Source of the DNA: Candidatus Absconditabacterales bacterium
GTDB lineage: Bacteria; Patescibacteriota; Gracilibacteria; Absconditabacterales; Absconditicoccaceae
Reading direction: 5' to 3'
NCBI GenBank assembly: GCA_937923605.1
Contig: CALDTY010000003.1
Location: 124,001-188,000, forward strand
Length of the DNA stretch: 64,000 nucleotides
Under the pieces are notes generated by a model that was given only the letters and a program-made list of their open reading frames with translations, was not told the DNA's origin and did no database searches. The position numbers and the translations under genes were made by a program. How positions within the stretch are numbered: the first letter of the stretch is position 1; each line of letters begins with the position of its first letter. This document shows positions 31,092 to 43,460 of the stretch, in pieces.

Positions 31092-33005
31092 ATGGCAGCG
31101 AAATATGATGCATCCCAGATTAAGGTTCTAGAGTGATTAGAACCAGTCAGACATAGACCTTGAATGTATATATGATCCACTGATGCAAGAGGATTGCACC
31201 ATATGGTATATGAAATAGTTGATAATGCTGTAGATGAGGCTTTAGCATGACATTGTCAAAACATCACATTGATTCTTGAAAAATGATCAAAAGTAACAGT
31301 TATGGATGATTGACGTGGTATACCAGTTGATGTTCACAAAAAGACATGAAAGTCTGCATTAGAAACAATTTTGACAGTATTGCATGCTTGATGAAAATTT
31401 GAAAAATGAGCGTATAAAGTGTCATGATGATTGCATGGAGTTTGATCTTCAGTTGTAAATGCATTATCTAGCAAAATGCGTGCTGAAATTCACAAAGATG
31501 GTAAAGTTCATATGCAAGAATATAAAAGATGAGTTCCACAATGAGATATAGAGGTAATTTGAAAAACTGATAAACAATGATCTGTAATTATCTTTACGCC
31601 AGATGATACAATTTTTGATACTATGGATTTTTCTTATCATACATTGTCTACTAGAATTAAACATGCCGCATATTTGACTCCATGAGTATCGTTTACAATA
31701 GTGGATAGAAGGACCAGTAATCTTAAGGAAGAAAGATTCTACTATGAATGATGAATCAAGACATGGTTAAGAAATCTAGTGTGAACACAGACAGTTCTTT
31801 CACCCATTTTTTATCATATAGAAGACTTGGAAGAATGTCAGGTAGAAATAGCATTTCAGTTTGTGGATAGTACAAATGATAATCTATTGTCATTTGCAAA
31901 TAATATTACAACGAAAGATTGAGGTACACATGTGCTATGATTTAAAGATGCTATACTTGTAGCAGTAAATGATTTTGCAAAAGATCAATGAGAAATTGAC
32001 AAGAAGATAGGTGAATTTACTATTAGTGATATTACTGATGGGTTATATAGTATTGTAACTGTTAAAATACCAGAACCTCAGTTTGAAGGACAAACAAAAT
32101 GACGTCTATGAAATTGATATGTGCGCAAGGAGGTTGAGAAATCTGTAGTTAAATTTCTAAAGACGTATTTCAAAGAGAATGAAGACATAATCAAGAATAT
32201 TATTGAGAAAGTTAAATTGTCGGCAAAAGCAAGAATTGCTGCCAAACTGGCACGTCAAACTGTTATGAGAAAATCGGCATTGTTATGATGAGTTTTGCCT
32301 TGAAAACTGGCTGACTGTAGTACAAAGAAAAACGTAGGAACCGAATTATATATTGTGGAAGGTAATTCTGCGTGAGGTAGTGCTAAGCAAGCTCGTAATT
32401 CTAAATTTCAAGCTATTCTACCATTGAGAGGTAAGGTACTTAATACAGAACAAGCTGCGCTATGAAAAATACTAGCTAATAACGAAGTTAAGTCACTTAT
32501 TATGGCTATTGGTGCATGAATGAAGGAAAGTTATGAAGATGACAAAATAAGATATGAAAGAATTGTAATCATGACGGATGCTGATGTAGATGGAGCGCAT
32601 ATTAGAACGTTATTACTCACCTTTTTCTTCCGTTATATGAGGCCACTAATTGAGAACGAACATTTATTTATTGCCGTTCCTCCTCTATATAAGTTTAAAC
32701 AAGGTAAAAAAGAAAAGTATATATATCCGCCAGATGATCAACTTGATTTAGAAGAAGCTATGGCAAAGCATAAGTTTGAAGCTGAAAAAACTCAAGTTCA
32801 AAGGTATAAAGGTCTTTGAGAGATGAATCCAGAGCAATTACGAGATACTACTATGGATCCAGAAACACGTATGATGATGAAAGTTACAGTTGAAGATGCA
32901 GAAGAAGCTGACAAGTTATTTAGAATATTAATGTGAAGTGACGTGCAAAGTAGAAGACACTTTATACTTACGAATGCGAAGAATGTTAGAGAATTGGATG
33001 TCTAG
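31092..33005 (+). CDS. gyrB: DNA gyrase subunit B
   Basis: Type II topoisomerase ATPase subunit, 637 residues. GHKL ATP site: [26 protein letters not shown], and [18 protein letters not shown]; the QTK loop reads EGQTKGRLGN. The Toprim domain has [18 protein letters not shown] and [19 protein letters not shown]; the last conserved block is QRYKGLGEMNPEQL. The usual EGD is EGN here, but the catalytic Glu and the DAD residues are kept. ParE cannot be strictly excluded because gyrA is not in the window. Many glycines are TGA. Confidence 0.92.
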
Positions 33006-33036
33006 AAATTTATTATAGTAATTATATGATGTAACA

Positions 33037-33071
33037 AAAAAAGCTTAGCATAAATTTGCTAAGCTTTTTAA
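33037..33071. terminator. Bidirectional intrinsic terminator after gyrB
   Basis: AAGCTTAGCA / TGCTAAGCTT stem (33041-33050 with 33057-33066) flanked by A and T runs between convergent genes. Confidence 0.85.
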
Positions 33072-33091
33072 AAGTTTCAATGATCTGATTA

Positions 33092-33493
33092 TTAAATTCT
33101 GAAAAACCTGATATTAGTATTATCAAATCTTTCATTGGTAATTAATTCTGAAGGCAAGTAGCATTCAATCCCATCTTGATTCACATAGCAATAATTAGTA
33201 TTGGCTAGGATATTTTGGTTGAACCAATTTTCTCTATTGCTATCCCCACCAGTTTGATGAGAGATTTGAGTAAGAAATCTGCCAGGTCTTATTCTCTTTG
33301 GCCTTTCTTTTAATTTAAGTGGCTTGGAAAGATCTTTAAAATCTTTTCCTAGTATTCTTTCCTGTTTAAACATATAAAATCTATATGTTTTTAATGTTTG
33401 AGTAGAATTCTGTTCTCGATGTAGTGTTGGGTACGAGAAAGTAGATAATTCATTACTTAATCTAGGTCTTGTAGTAGGCGATGTAGCTGTCAT
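33092..33493 (-). CDS. Hypothetical basic protein
   Basis: 133 residues, rich in R, K, T and N, no membrane segment, with FKDLSKPLKLKERPKRIRPG in the middle and YCYVNQDGIECYLPSE near the end. Not recognised. Only five glycines, all GGN, so the code says little. Monocistronic, converging on gyrB. Confidence 0.5.
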   Translation of the reverse strand: MTATSPTTRPRLSNELSTFSYPTLHREQNSTQTLKTYRFYMFKQERILGKDFKDLSKPLKLKERPKRIRPGRFLTQISHQTGGDSNRENWFNQNILANTNYCYVNQDGIECYLPSELITNERFDNTNIRFFRI

Positions 33494-33643
33494 TTACTTC
33501 TTTTTTTAAATTTTTTATTGATAATGAAATAGTAATGATTTATATAGATTTCACACTTTATGTCAAAGAATTTTTAATCTAATAGCATCCATTGAAGTGA
33601 GTTATAATAAAGATACAATAAATCAGTTTAAACTATTTCTATA

Positions 33644-34204
33644 ATGCAAAACATCACAAATTTAATTTTTGAATGCTTTCACTTAAAAAGAATTAAACAT
33701 GAAGGTTGGCGTATGGCTTGAATAGAATTTCCTGATTCTATCGCTGAACATAGTCTCAATGCAGCTCAGATAGGATATATCTTAGCTCAAATGGAAGGAG
33801 CTGACGCAAATAAAGTTACTGCTATGTTAGTGTGGCACGATTTAGCTGAAACTAGAATTTGAGATATACACAAAGTATGATCTAGATATATCAAATGAAA
33901 AAAAGAATTCGAGAAAAAGGTAATGGATGAACAGTTGCATGAGATTTCTTTTTGATCAAGTATATTGTGATTGTTTAATGAATATGAACAAAGAACAAGT
34001 TTGGAGTGAAAGATAGCTAAAGATGCAGATTATTTAGAACAAGCATTTCAGGCAAAAATATATGTTGAACAATGATTTCATGGTGCTCAGGATCGAATAG
34101 ATAATGTGTGATGAGCACTAAAAACAGATGCTGCAAAAAGCATTCGAGAACAAATGAATGCAACCAGTTATATAGATTGGTGGCAATGATTAAAATCTTT
34201 ATAG
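33644..34204 (+). CDS. HD-domain phosphohydrolase (YfbR/5'-deoxynucleotidase type)
   Basis: 186-residue protein of the HD superfamily. Metal ligands are visible: H in DSIAEHSLNAAQIGYI, HD in MLVWHDLAETRIGDI and D in IAKDADYLEQAFQA. In YfbR-like enzymes these remove phosphate from deoxynucleoside monophosphates, a nucleotide-salvage or pool-cleansing role. ruvA starts 13 bases later, so the two are co-transcribed. TGA encodes the glycine of RIGDIH. Confidence 0.8.
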
Positions 34205-34217
34205 TGTTGTACTATTT

Positions 34218-34769
34218 ATGATACATCTAATATCTGGAAAATTGAAAGAACATGGAAATGAGTTTTATATAGAAAACGATTTTTTTGGTATTGAAGTAGA
34301 ATATGCTTGAACCAAGAAAAAATGACAATGGTATCTATATCCAATTATTGATCCCAATCGTCATACAATAAAATATTACGCATTTGATAATCATAAACAG
34401 AAAGTTAGATTTTTAGAAATATGTAAAATTCAAGGAATCTGATGAAAGAGTTGATATATTATTGCTTGTCTTGATGATAAGAAGGTAAAACAAGCAATCG
34501 AAGATTTTGATATCAAGTTTTTTACAAGTCTTCCATGAGTATGACCAAAAACAGCCAAAAGATTGCTTGTTGAGTTAAAAACTACCCTAGAAGATAGTGA
34601 TGTAAAAAAACTATCAATTAACGATAAATTACTAAAGAATATACTTACGTCATTACATGAACTTTGATATGAACGTTCGAATATCAAAAAACAACTAACA
34701 TTGTGTCCAGTTGACCTTACAAAAGATAATTTGCCCGAGATTATGAAACGATTAGTTGAGAATTTATAG
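34218..34769 (+). CDS. ruvA: Holliday junction DNA helicase subunit RuvA
   Basis: 183-residue branch-migration factor that binds four-way junctions and loads RuvB. The N-terminal OB domain begins MIHLISGKLKEHGNEFYIE; the helix-hairpin-helix motifs are KIQGIGGKSGYIIACL and SLPGVGPKTAKRLLVELK, with TGA for most hairpin glycines; the C-terminal RuvB-binding domain is DKLLKNILTSLHELGYE. Length is family-typical. ruvB and ruvC are not in the window. Confidence 0.9.
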
Positions 34770-34793
34770 TGTTTTTCATTTTATACACAAACA

Positions 34794-37223
34794 ATGCTGA
34801 ATTTTTGAATTCTTGGTATGAATGCTAGGAACTTGCAATATATAAAGAAGTTTAATCCTCAAAAATCAATTCGTTTGGCAAACGATAAATTTAAGTCTAA
34901 GAAATTTTTAAATGAAAGATGAATTCCAGTACCTAAAACTTTTGACCTAATCACAAATCGTTCAGATTTGTATACCTATGATTTTAAATCACTTGGAGTA
35001 GAGGAACTAATTGCGAAACCTTGTAACTGAAGTAGATGAAGAGGAATATACCGCATAAAACCAATTGAAACTCCTGAAGATGCGCATCTTTTATGAGACG
35101 ATTCTATGTTTGATCTTTTTTTTAACCAACAATCGCTTTATAAAGATCAATGGTATAAAGTAGGTTCAGAAGTAATTCCTGACCAAACATTAAGAAGATA
35201 TCTGGTAGATGTATTGGATGGGAAAAACTCAATGTGACGGTGATGAGATAATATTTTACTAGAAGAACTCATAGTTCCTGGATCATGATTTGAGCCATTT
35301 TGCACCGAATGATTAGCAGACATAAGGGTTATTGTTTTTAACTTAATCCCTGTCGCAGCAATGCTTCGTGTTCCAACAGTTGAATCTGATTGAAAAGCTA
35401 ATTTAGATAGATGATGAATTTGATTATGAATTAATGTAAGTACATGAAAAGTTCGTTCAATGTTTCAGAATTGAACAATATATAAGAAAGATTTCCCATC
35501 AGAATATGAAAAAATGGAGGGTAAAAAGATATCGTATTGGAATGATATTTTATCTTATTCCTCTAAAGTTCAGTACTTTACTAATTTATGATATTTAGCT
35601 TTAGATTGGGTCATCACTGAAGAATGACCAAAATTACTCGAGATCAATGCTAGAGCCTGATTGAAATTTCAACTTGCAGCAATCTTGCCACTTAGAAGAA
35701 GACTAGATAAAATCAAAGATATGAAAGTAAATGATCCTGAGAAATGAGTAGAAATAGCCAAGACTTTATTTACTGAAGATAAAGGGCAACTCATATCTGC
35801 ATCAAAAGTTATTTATTTATCACAACATTGAAAACTTAAAAAGGAAACTCAAGAAGGAAAAAAAATCACTATGGATGTTATAGTAGATGTAGATATCAAA
35901 AGACAAAGAACCACAATATGAAATCAAGTTAGAGATTTTCTATGAGATGAAATTGTTTCGTTTTCATTGGAATTGCAAGACAGTCATATTACATTTCATG
36001 ATTTTTCATTTAAAGGATCCAAGAAAACTGAAGATAACACCATTATTTTAGGTAGAGATCTTGCTCAAGAGTATTATTTGAAGCCAATTAAGAAAATATT
36101 CACTTCTCAGCATGTTATATCTAATAAGAATGTTATTGAACATGAATTGGACAAGTTACATATACTTGATGAAAATTTGTTCAAGCTAAGTAAGTTGTTA
36201 AATCTTTCAAGAATATTAAAACCAACAAATTACTTGGAAGAGTTAGATAATTTTATTACATGGAACGGTCATTATAACCCTAAATTTACATACAATCGAC
36301 CTAGTGATAAGAAACTGCATTCTATCTATCAACAAATAAATCGCTTAAAAGAAAAGTATTTTGATTATTCAAGTTGAATGAAAAGTCCTTTTTCAATTAT
36401 ATTTTTAAATAAAGCTAATGAACTACTCAAGAAACACGCATTATTGGTGGCGTATAAGAAACAAAAATATTCTGAAATACTAGAATCAAATAAAGCTCTT
36501 TTTTGACCAATTGATCCAGAATTAATTAAAGAATCAAAACGAATGATTTTTGATCACGAGAATGATGACCATCAACTGTGAAGAAAACTACAAAGTTTAG
36601 AAATTAGAGAATATATACTGTCATATTTGACTCAACAATGATTTCATTGAGTCCATGTTTATTTTGATTCAAATACTACTTCTAGACTTACAGTGGCAAG
36701 AAGTGCCAAAAAAATAAATATTAAAATTATGCAATGATTGATTATTAGAGAAAAGGACCTACAAGCGACGTTAGCTCATGAGGTTGATGTACATGTGAGA
36801 AGATATATGAATTGATCAAAAACCTGACGACATATTCTACGTCAATGAACAGCACATTTTATTTCAGATGAAGAAGGTCTGGCGGTTACTGAAAGCCTAA
36901 AATACCTTCCAGAATGATACGAAAGGAAATGAAGATTTTTAAGATATTACTATTTGTCTTTAGTTGCGAACAAAGATTTTGCAGGAATCGCTTCAATTAT
37001 CATGTGACTTAGAAATGTAACCTTAAGAACAGCGTTTTCTGATGTGCTGAGAGTGAAAAAATGAATTCAGAATACTTGATTTATTGATGAATGAGCAGTG
37101 TATTATAAGGATAAAGTATATTTAGATGGACAGAAGAAAATCCAAAAGTGGATAGATGCTTGATGAGATACAGAGGATTTGATGGTAGGGAAAATAACTA
37201 TTCAAGATTTAGAGATTGTTTAA
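34794..37223 (+). CDS. Fusion of ATP-grasp alpha-L-glutamate ligase-like domain and MATCAP/DUF1704 metallopeptidase
   Basis: 809-residue two-domain protein. Residues 1-330 are an ATP-grasp ligase of the RimK-related alpha-L-glutamate ligase-like family: GILGMNARNLQYIKKFNP, LIAKPCNGSRGRGIYRI for the nucleotide loop, and LLEINARAGLKFQLA for the magnesium-binding end. The C-terminal part (about 480-800) is a DUF1704/MATCAP-type peptidase: zinc motif HEVDVH (H662, E663, H667; HExxxH as in tubulin carboxypeptidases) and the QEGLA-like motif DEEGLAVTE at 692-700. A linker domain joins them. Ligase adds, peptidase removes; target unknown. Followed by two more metallopeptidase-like genes. Confidence 0.78.
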
Positions 37224-37228
37224 ATATA

Positions 37229-37256
37229 TTGACAAATAAGTAATTTTATATATAAC
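37229..37256 (+). promoter_or_regulatory. Promoter, TTGACA-N16-TATAAC
   Basis: Near-consensus hexamers with 16-base spacing, about 40 bases ahead of the gene at 37295, giving the second peptidase its own start site. Confidence 0.6.
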
Positions 37257-37294
37257 TAATTATACTAAGTTTTATATATCTATATTTTTTGTCT

Positions 37295-38881
37295 ATGTCT
37301 TCAGAAATCACATGAGTTAATGAATCAAATAAGTTTGAGCTTCCTGTTGTAAATCAGGAATTCGCTGAGTTGTTAGTTGAGTTAGTAGAATGATTTGCAT
37401 GACCATTGGATGGTGAAATCTCATATACTAAAGCGGATGATAATTGACATAGAAGAGCAATTGATTTTTTTGGAAAACAGAGTTTTGATTGATCTAACAA
37501 AATCTGACTAAAAGATATACAATCTTTTAGAAATAGAGTATTTTCAAAACTCACTAAAATTGAAGAAATGAAAAGCTTCATGAATTCACATTTTGAATGA
37601 GCTCTTTTGAAAATTTATACTGATGCAGTTGGAGAGTTTGAACTTAAATTCAAAATGTTTAACCATGCTGTATGGTTAGAAGCACAGAAATGATGATATA
37701 ATTTATCAGATATAGAACGTGATTCTCATTTGAAAGAAGTAAGAAGTTTAATGACTCCAATTTGGGGTGAATCAATACTATCATCTCAAGAAAGAGTGGT
37801 ATGAGCTTATGAAGATATTTATGATGCATTTCATAGAAATTCAAATAACCTCACTGATAAGGAAAAAGAAGTATTAGTAGAATTCTTTGAGTTGTTAGAG
37901 ACACAACACTGAATCGATACATTCCAATATAAGCTTGATAAAGCAGTTGTTGAAACACTGACTTGAACAAAGCAGAACAGTATTTTTGAAAAAGCGTTAG
38001 ATTCTTCTTATCAATGTGCATTATTTTCTTGAATTGTTGATTTAGAACAGAAATTGAATGCTGAAAGAGGAGCTATTTGATGATGAAATCGACAAATAAT
38101 TTCAAGAGAAGGAAAATGAAGTTACGCAGTTTCTCATCAAAAAGAAGTAGGTTATGCTCCCTGAGTATGAGAAAGAATAGTTAAACAGTTAATTCCAACA
38201 CAAGGTCATGAGACTAAGCATGTAAGAAGTTGAAAAAATACGAATGCAATCTTTTGAAAATGATTTAAAACTAGATGATATCTTTGAACTGAAGAAGCAG
38301 TAGCAACTTCTGAAGAATGAATAACGAAATGAGTTGTTCAGAAAATAGAAGATTTGGATAAACTTAGAAAAAAATCAGATGAAAAAACTAGAGCATTAGT
38401 TGTTTGTGAGCATTATGGATTTGATGAATCAGTGAAGTTGATTGAAATTTTTGTTAAGCTTTGATTACATGAAATTGGATCAGTAAAGACAAATCCAGAA
38501 GCAAGAGTGCTGAGATCAAAAAGAATGTGACCGTTGGATATTCCATATGCAAGCACGAAAGATAGAGCATATTTAGATGGACTTGATGATGTTATACTCT
38601 ATCTAAAAGAAGCTAAAAGTATGGAAGAAATGTTTTCTAGGTTGCAAACTCTTCATCAATTTAAGGCATGAATTAAGGATTTAGAGAATATTGAAAAAAT
38701 AAAAGAAGAGCTATGAATTGAAGACAATTTACTGCATATGAATTATTTTTTGACAAGACGTTTGTGGCGTGCGTTGGAATGATTGGACGAAAATGATGTG
38801 CAAAAATGATCACTTGATGAACAAATCTATAAAATCAAAGTTGATATTAGTCAATTACTTGATATAGTGCAGTCTGTTTAA
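37295..38881 (+). CDS. Putative HExxH metallopeptidase related to MATCAP/DUF1704
   Basis: 528-residue soluble protein, mostly helical. A zinc-type motif occurs at 305-309, GHETKH followed by VRSGKNTN, and 24 residues later a candidate third ligand in LGTEEAVATSEEG (E333 or E334), recalling the DUF1704 order HExx(x)H...EEGLA. The first 280 residues and the last 150 are charged helices not recognised. The spacing and the VRS..N signature resemble the C-terminal domain of the preceding protein, so I infer relationship rather than show it. TGA glyc­ines are abundant, including a GGG run (TGA x3). Confidence 0.55.
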
Positions 38882-38902
38882 CTTACTGTATTATAAGAGA
38901 TT

Positions 38903-40015
38903 ATGGCGATTTGACTAAACTATAGTTATCATAATTTTGATAATTGAGCAAAATTACTTCCACAATATGTATTCCTCCTGGACCATGATGACACAATTAC
39001 AAAGTTTGATCATGATCATATTTTGGAACACGTCAATGATGGCAAGTTAGAAATGATGTTAGCAGCGACATCTAGTGATGTGTATTTTGAGGATTCACTA
39101 TTGAGGAAGATAAACTTGGAAGCTTTTCCATATCAGATGCAATTAAAGTTTGCACAGATGGACATTCAAAATGATGTCTCAAGAAATAAAAGAATTATTG
39201 AGTTATTCAATACTTTTTTTGATATAGATTATGAGAACGTGTTGGATACTTATTGCAAAGAATGTAATAGAGAAGTGGCAAAAAAGACTTATCTAGCTCA
39301 CGATAAGTGAAGATATAATGATATTTTTAAAGCTGCAGGATTATTTACTTGATTTGTATTAACGTTGTTGCAAGAAAAGTGATATACCAAAGAAGCAACA
39401 GCATTTCAGCGTTTCTTGCATACAGATTTATCTCTGACTCATATTCCTTGAATATCAGGAAATACAAAATATGACGGAAATAAAGTTATTGTTGAAGTAT
39501 GAAATAATACATATACGACACTTTTTCATGAACTAACTCATGCAATTAATAGATTTTTTAGAGTGCAATATTATAAAGACGATGTTATTTGCTATGATAA
39601 TTTGACGAAGACTAACGAATGATTAGCAAATTTTGTCGCATACCATCTTTTGGATGCATTTGTCTCAGAAGATGTTGATGCAATAAATGAGATTAGTCTT
39701 TCTCCAGTGTTCTTTTCTATGTACATTGATATTTATGCAACAACTCGTGAATTTTGATCACATGATAGAAAACATAATTTTGACCTTATTTATCAGGAAT
39801 TACAAAAATTTGAAGGCGATTTACTTACAGATCAGAAAGCTTCATTTTATTATGAACGCTTTTATAAGTTTTTTCACTATGATCAGCATATGTATTTCTA
39901 CCCAAAGGAAGTCATGTATTATCTTTGATATCATGGAATTTTAGATCTGTTTAATTCATCACAAGATAAATGAGATTTACTAATCCAATGTTTACTATCT
40001 AAGGTGTGTTTATAG
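38903..40015 (+). CDS. Putative gluzincin-type metallopeptidase (HExxH...NEGLA)
   Basis: 370-residue soluble protein. The zinc-binding HELTH motif is at 209-213 (TTLFHELTHAINRFF) and a glutamate-bearing motif NEGLANFVAYHLLDAF at 238-253, the HExxH-then-E arrangement of gluzincins and the EGLA wording of DUF1704. The N-terminal half is unrecognised and contains CKECNREV. It starts 21 bases after the second peptidase and its stop is one base ahead of ung, so it belongs to the same transcript. Substrate unknown. Confidence 0.6.
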
Positions 40016-40016
40016 A

Positions 40017-40694
40017 ATGAAGATTAACCTGTCAGCTTCATGGCAAGATATTTTAGGTTCGGAACTCAATTCACTATATTTCCAACAATTACATAATGAG
40101 CTTAATGATATTGCTATATCTTGATCAATAGTCTTACCAGGAGAAGAAGAAATCTTCAATGCATATAATAGTGTGGATATCGATGATGTTCGTGTAGTTA
40201 TTCTTGGTCAAGATCCCTATCATGGCCTTTGACAAGCACATTGATTTTCATTTAGTGTTAGAGACTGAGTAAAAATTCCACCGTCTCTCAAAAACATCTA
40301 TAAAGAGATACAATATAATGTATGAGGTGAAATTCCAGAAACTTGAGATATATCAATGTGGGCTTCTCAATGAGTTTTTCTTTTAAATTCAATTTTGACA
40401 GTTACATATAAACTACCAGCGTCTCATAGAAAGATAGGCTGGGAAAAGTTTACTGATGCAACTATAAAAGCTATTTCAGATACTCAAGGGTGAGTAGTAT
40501 TTATGTTGTGGTGAAATTATGCAAAATCTAAAACAACATTGATTGATGAATCTAAACATCTTATATTGCAAGCACCTCATCCATCACCACTTTCAGCATA
40601 TACCGGATTTTTCTGATGTAAGCATTTTATTAAAGCGAATGATTATCTAAAAAAACAATGATATAAACAGATTAAATGGCTTGCTAACAAATAG
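40017..40694 (+). CDS. ung: Uracil-DNA glycosylase, family 1
   Basis: Base-excision repair enzyme removing uracil from DNA, 225 residues. Catalytic water-activating loop [11 protein letters not shown], followed by QAHGFSFSV and [11 protein letters not shown]; the uracil-binding and leucine-loop segment is [14 protein letters not shown] encodes some of the conserved glycines (GLGQAHGFSF). ATG begins two bases after the preceding stop. Confidence 0.95.
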
Positions 40695-40769
40695 CTATCA
40701 TAAGCTAAGGTCTTATAATTGATTCTCATAAGTATCATCTTATGGTAGTGCTATTTATACGACTCGAGT

Positions 40770-41633
40770 ATGTTATCACTTGTTAAGAAGATTTGTTCAG
40801 TTCTCATGATTCTCTGATTTTACGTTGTAGGAATATTTTTGCATGCTTATAATCCTACATTAGATGAGAAAAGTTTGATTGTAAATATACAAGGGAAGAT
40901 AGATGAATTAGCAGTTCAAGATTTGACGTCAATTGAACCCCTTTATGATAGGGTAGTTGCGGTTCGTAAATCTAAAGAGATGTCATCAGATTATCCTGAA
41001 CGAAAAATGTATATCTTGCAACAGTTAGAAATATATATTTATGATAGTTATCTACAATTAAATGAACAGAAAATTGATTTAGAATCAGATTATTCAATTT
41101 TAAAATATGTAGATCAAGATATTGCTTTTACTAACAAATATTATATCCCTGCTGACTTAACAATGTTATTTCCTACTGAAACTCTAATTTTGTCTACTAG
41201 TGATGATTTGTCTTATATGATGATTCGTGAAACAGTTTTACCGTGGTTACAAGAATTAGCATTCGCATTTGAAAAAAAGTTTTGAACGCCAATGAAAATA
41301 AACAGTGCTTGGAGATCGTTTGAATTTCAAAGAGATTGATTTACCCAAGAATGCAGAGATAGTTGATTATGCGCAAAACCAGGACATTCGGAACATCAAT
41401 CATGATTATGTGTAGATATAAGCTGAATGTTTTGAGATCAGTATATGTGGATGAAAGAACAAGCTCACCTGTACTGATTCCATCAATCTTATCAAAAATG
41501 AGCTGAGATAGATTGATACCCAGAAGAGAAGCGACATTGGAGGTATCTTTGAGTCGAACTAGCAACTGAATTGTACGAATCCTGATTAACGTTTACTGAA
41601 TGGTTTAAGATAAATAAAGACTTAATTGACTAA
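40770..41633 (+). CDS. D-alanyl-D-alanine carboxypeptidase, VanY (M15B) family
   Basis: 287-residue exported zinc peptidase trimming peptidoglycan stem peptides. Signal or anchor helix at residues 8-25; the VanY domain occupies the C-terminal half: INSAWRSFEFQRDGF, GHSEHQSGLCVDISG (zinc His and Asp) and EKRHWRYLGVELA (third ligand H in HWRY). A cysteine pair at CRDSGLC may form a disulfide. Belongs with the sortase, PBP and LytM-like proteins as wall machinery. Confidence 0.88.
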
Positions 41634-41655
41634 GAGAATCGTTTCATAAAATTTA

Positions 41656-41683
41656 TTGACAATTACTCCTAAATAATTATAAC
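41656..41683 (+). promoter_or_regulatory. Promoter, TTGACA-N16-TATAAC
   Basis: Hexamers with 16-base spacing, about 80 bases before the metallophosphoesterase gene. Confidence 0.6.
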
Positions 41684-41765
41684 AAAATGTTATAAAGGTT
41701 TTTCTCATTTATTAGTTTAAGGACTCTTTTAAGGCATTTTTATAGAATTTTTCTAGCATACTACA

Positions 41766-42653
41766 ATGTGATATATTTGGATTTATCAATTTATATACCG
41801 GTGAAGTTTTCTGTTTGCTTGATTTTTATTATTAACAGCAATAAGGAAATTAGTTAGAATAAGATTAGTTTGATTTGTATTCTGGGTTTGATTATTTACT
41901 TTGTTTGTTCGAGCAAGACGACGAGAGACCAGAAGCGTACACATAGATGAACACTTGATTGAGACATGATTTACTAAGGATCTCGTCCTAATTTCAGATT
42001 TACACTTATGAGTATATAAATGATCAACTTATTTGAATAAGGTCGTCAATGAAATTAATAACATACAAAATATTGATGCAGTTATGATTGCTTGAGATTT
42101 AACATATCATCCATTGAAAAAAGATGCTGCATCACTGGAACAATTATTTTCACCTTTATCAAAAATAGATAAACCAGTGTTTGCAGTGTTATGAAATCAT
42201 GATGTAGAGCATCCTTGACCTATTCTAAGGAAAGAGTTAATTCAAGCATTGAATGCAAATGGCGTTATTTTCTTGCATAATGATATTTATGATTTTACTT
42301 GAGTAACATTAGTTTGATTATGACCGACAATGTCTTGAGAAGATGAAACATCACTTTTGAGTCAATGTACAGACGACGATAGCGTAATAGTGTTGGCTCA
42401 TAATCCAGATGTCACATTATCATATGGCAACAGATTACCAGACCTCACTATTGTGTGACATACTCATTGTGGTCAAATAAGACTACCGTTTATTCATGAT
42501 ATAATTCGTCCATATTTCTATCCAGTAAGATGAGATTTTGATTGTTGAGAATATGAGGATGATAATTTATTTATTTCAAAATGAATATGAGAAGTATGAT
42601 TGCCAATGAGATTTCGTAATCCTCCTACAATAGACGTCTTGCGTTTAAGGTAA
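41766..42653 (+). CDS. Metallophosphoesterase (YaeI/YkuE-like), membrane-anchored
   Basis: 295 residues. N-terminal membrane segments to about residue 50 end in a basic cluster RARRRETRS. The calcineurin-type metal-binding blocks are complete: LISDLHLG, MIAGDLTYHP, VLGNHDVEHPG, VLAHNPD and VGHTHCGQIRLP. Most block glycines are TGA. Relatives hydrolyse lipid-linked or other phosphoesters at the membrane; the substrate here is unknown. Confidence 0.85.
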
Positions 42654-42693
42654 ATTAATTTACAAATCATGTATTTAGCACTTATTATTTACT

Positions 42694-43392
42694 GTGCGTT
42701 TGTTTCATACTAAGGTTCAAGTTGAATGAGAAATATTAATTATTACTCAAGAACGTGTTTTAAAACACGCTAAAGTTTTGAGGTTGAATGTATGAGATAC
42801 AATTGCAGTTCAGCAACAGGATGAAAACTCAACAACGAGACGAAGCTGACAAATTTTGGAACTAGATAAAGTAAAAATCACTTTGAAGATTATTAGTAAC
42901 GATACTGTTTCTCATTCTGATGAGTGACCATGAATGCTAATTTGAATGCCAAATTCAAATGAAAAACTACATACTGTCGTCCAAAAACTTACTGAAATAT
43001 GAATTCAGGATATAGTTTTTTGGAAGAACGATTGGTCTCAAGGATTAGAAATAAGTGACAAAAAAATGTCAAAATTGTGTAAAATATCTCTAGAAGCAAT
43101 TGAACAATCAAACTGACGAAAAGCTCCAACTATTTCTCAAGTATCAAATATCCATGAGCGAGTAGTGTGAAAAGAATTAGTATTATTTGATTTTGAATGA
43201 GAATCATATTCAGAATTGTCAGGAATGCCAAAAGATCGTTTGTATTGAGTAGTTTGACCTGAGTGACATTTTTCTCCACGTGATTATGAAACGATTTGAT
43301 TTCAAATTGTAAAAAAAATAAATTTATGAGATTCTATTTTGAGAACTGAAACCGCTGCAATAGTAGCATCTTGGTTTCTAAAGAATATATAA
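42694..43392 (+). CDS. rsmE: 16S rRNA (uracil-1498-N3)-methyltransferase RsmE
   Basis: SPOUT-fold methyltransferase, 232 residues. The knot motifs are AIEQSNGRKAPTI (the EQSGR box), VVGPEGHFSPRDYE and INLGDSILRTETAAIVASWFL (the LG..ILR.ETA box). Start is GTG 42694: an in-frame stop sits 18 bases upstream and no ATG lies between. It modifies U1498 in the small subunit. Confidence 0.9.
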
Positions 43393-43460
43393 AGAATTTG
43401 CAAAATATGAAATATCTAACTATACTTTAATCAGTTGTATTATTTATATTATTGATTGTG

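Noticed and set aside
32350-32380. GyrB EGN instead of EGD as a sign of lost activity
   Set aside because: The catalytic glutamate and the DADVD metal-binding residues are intact; the change is noted only as variation.
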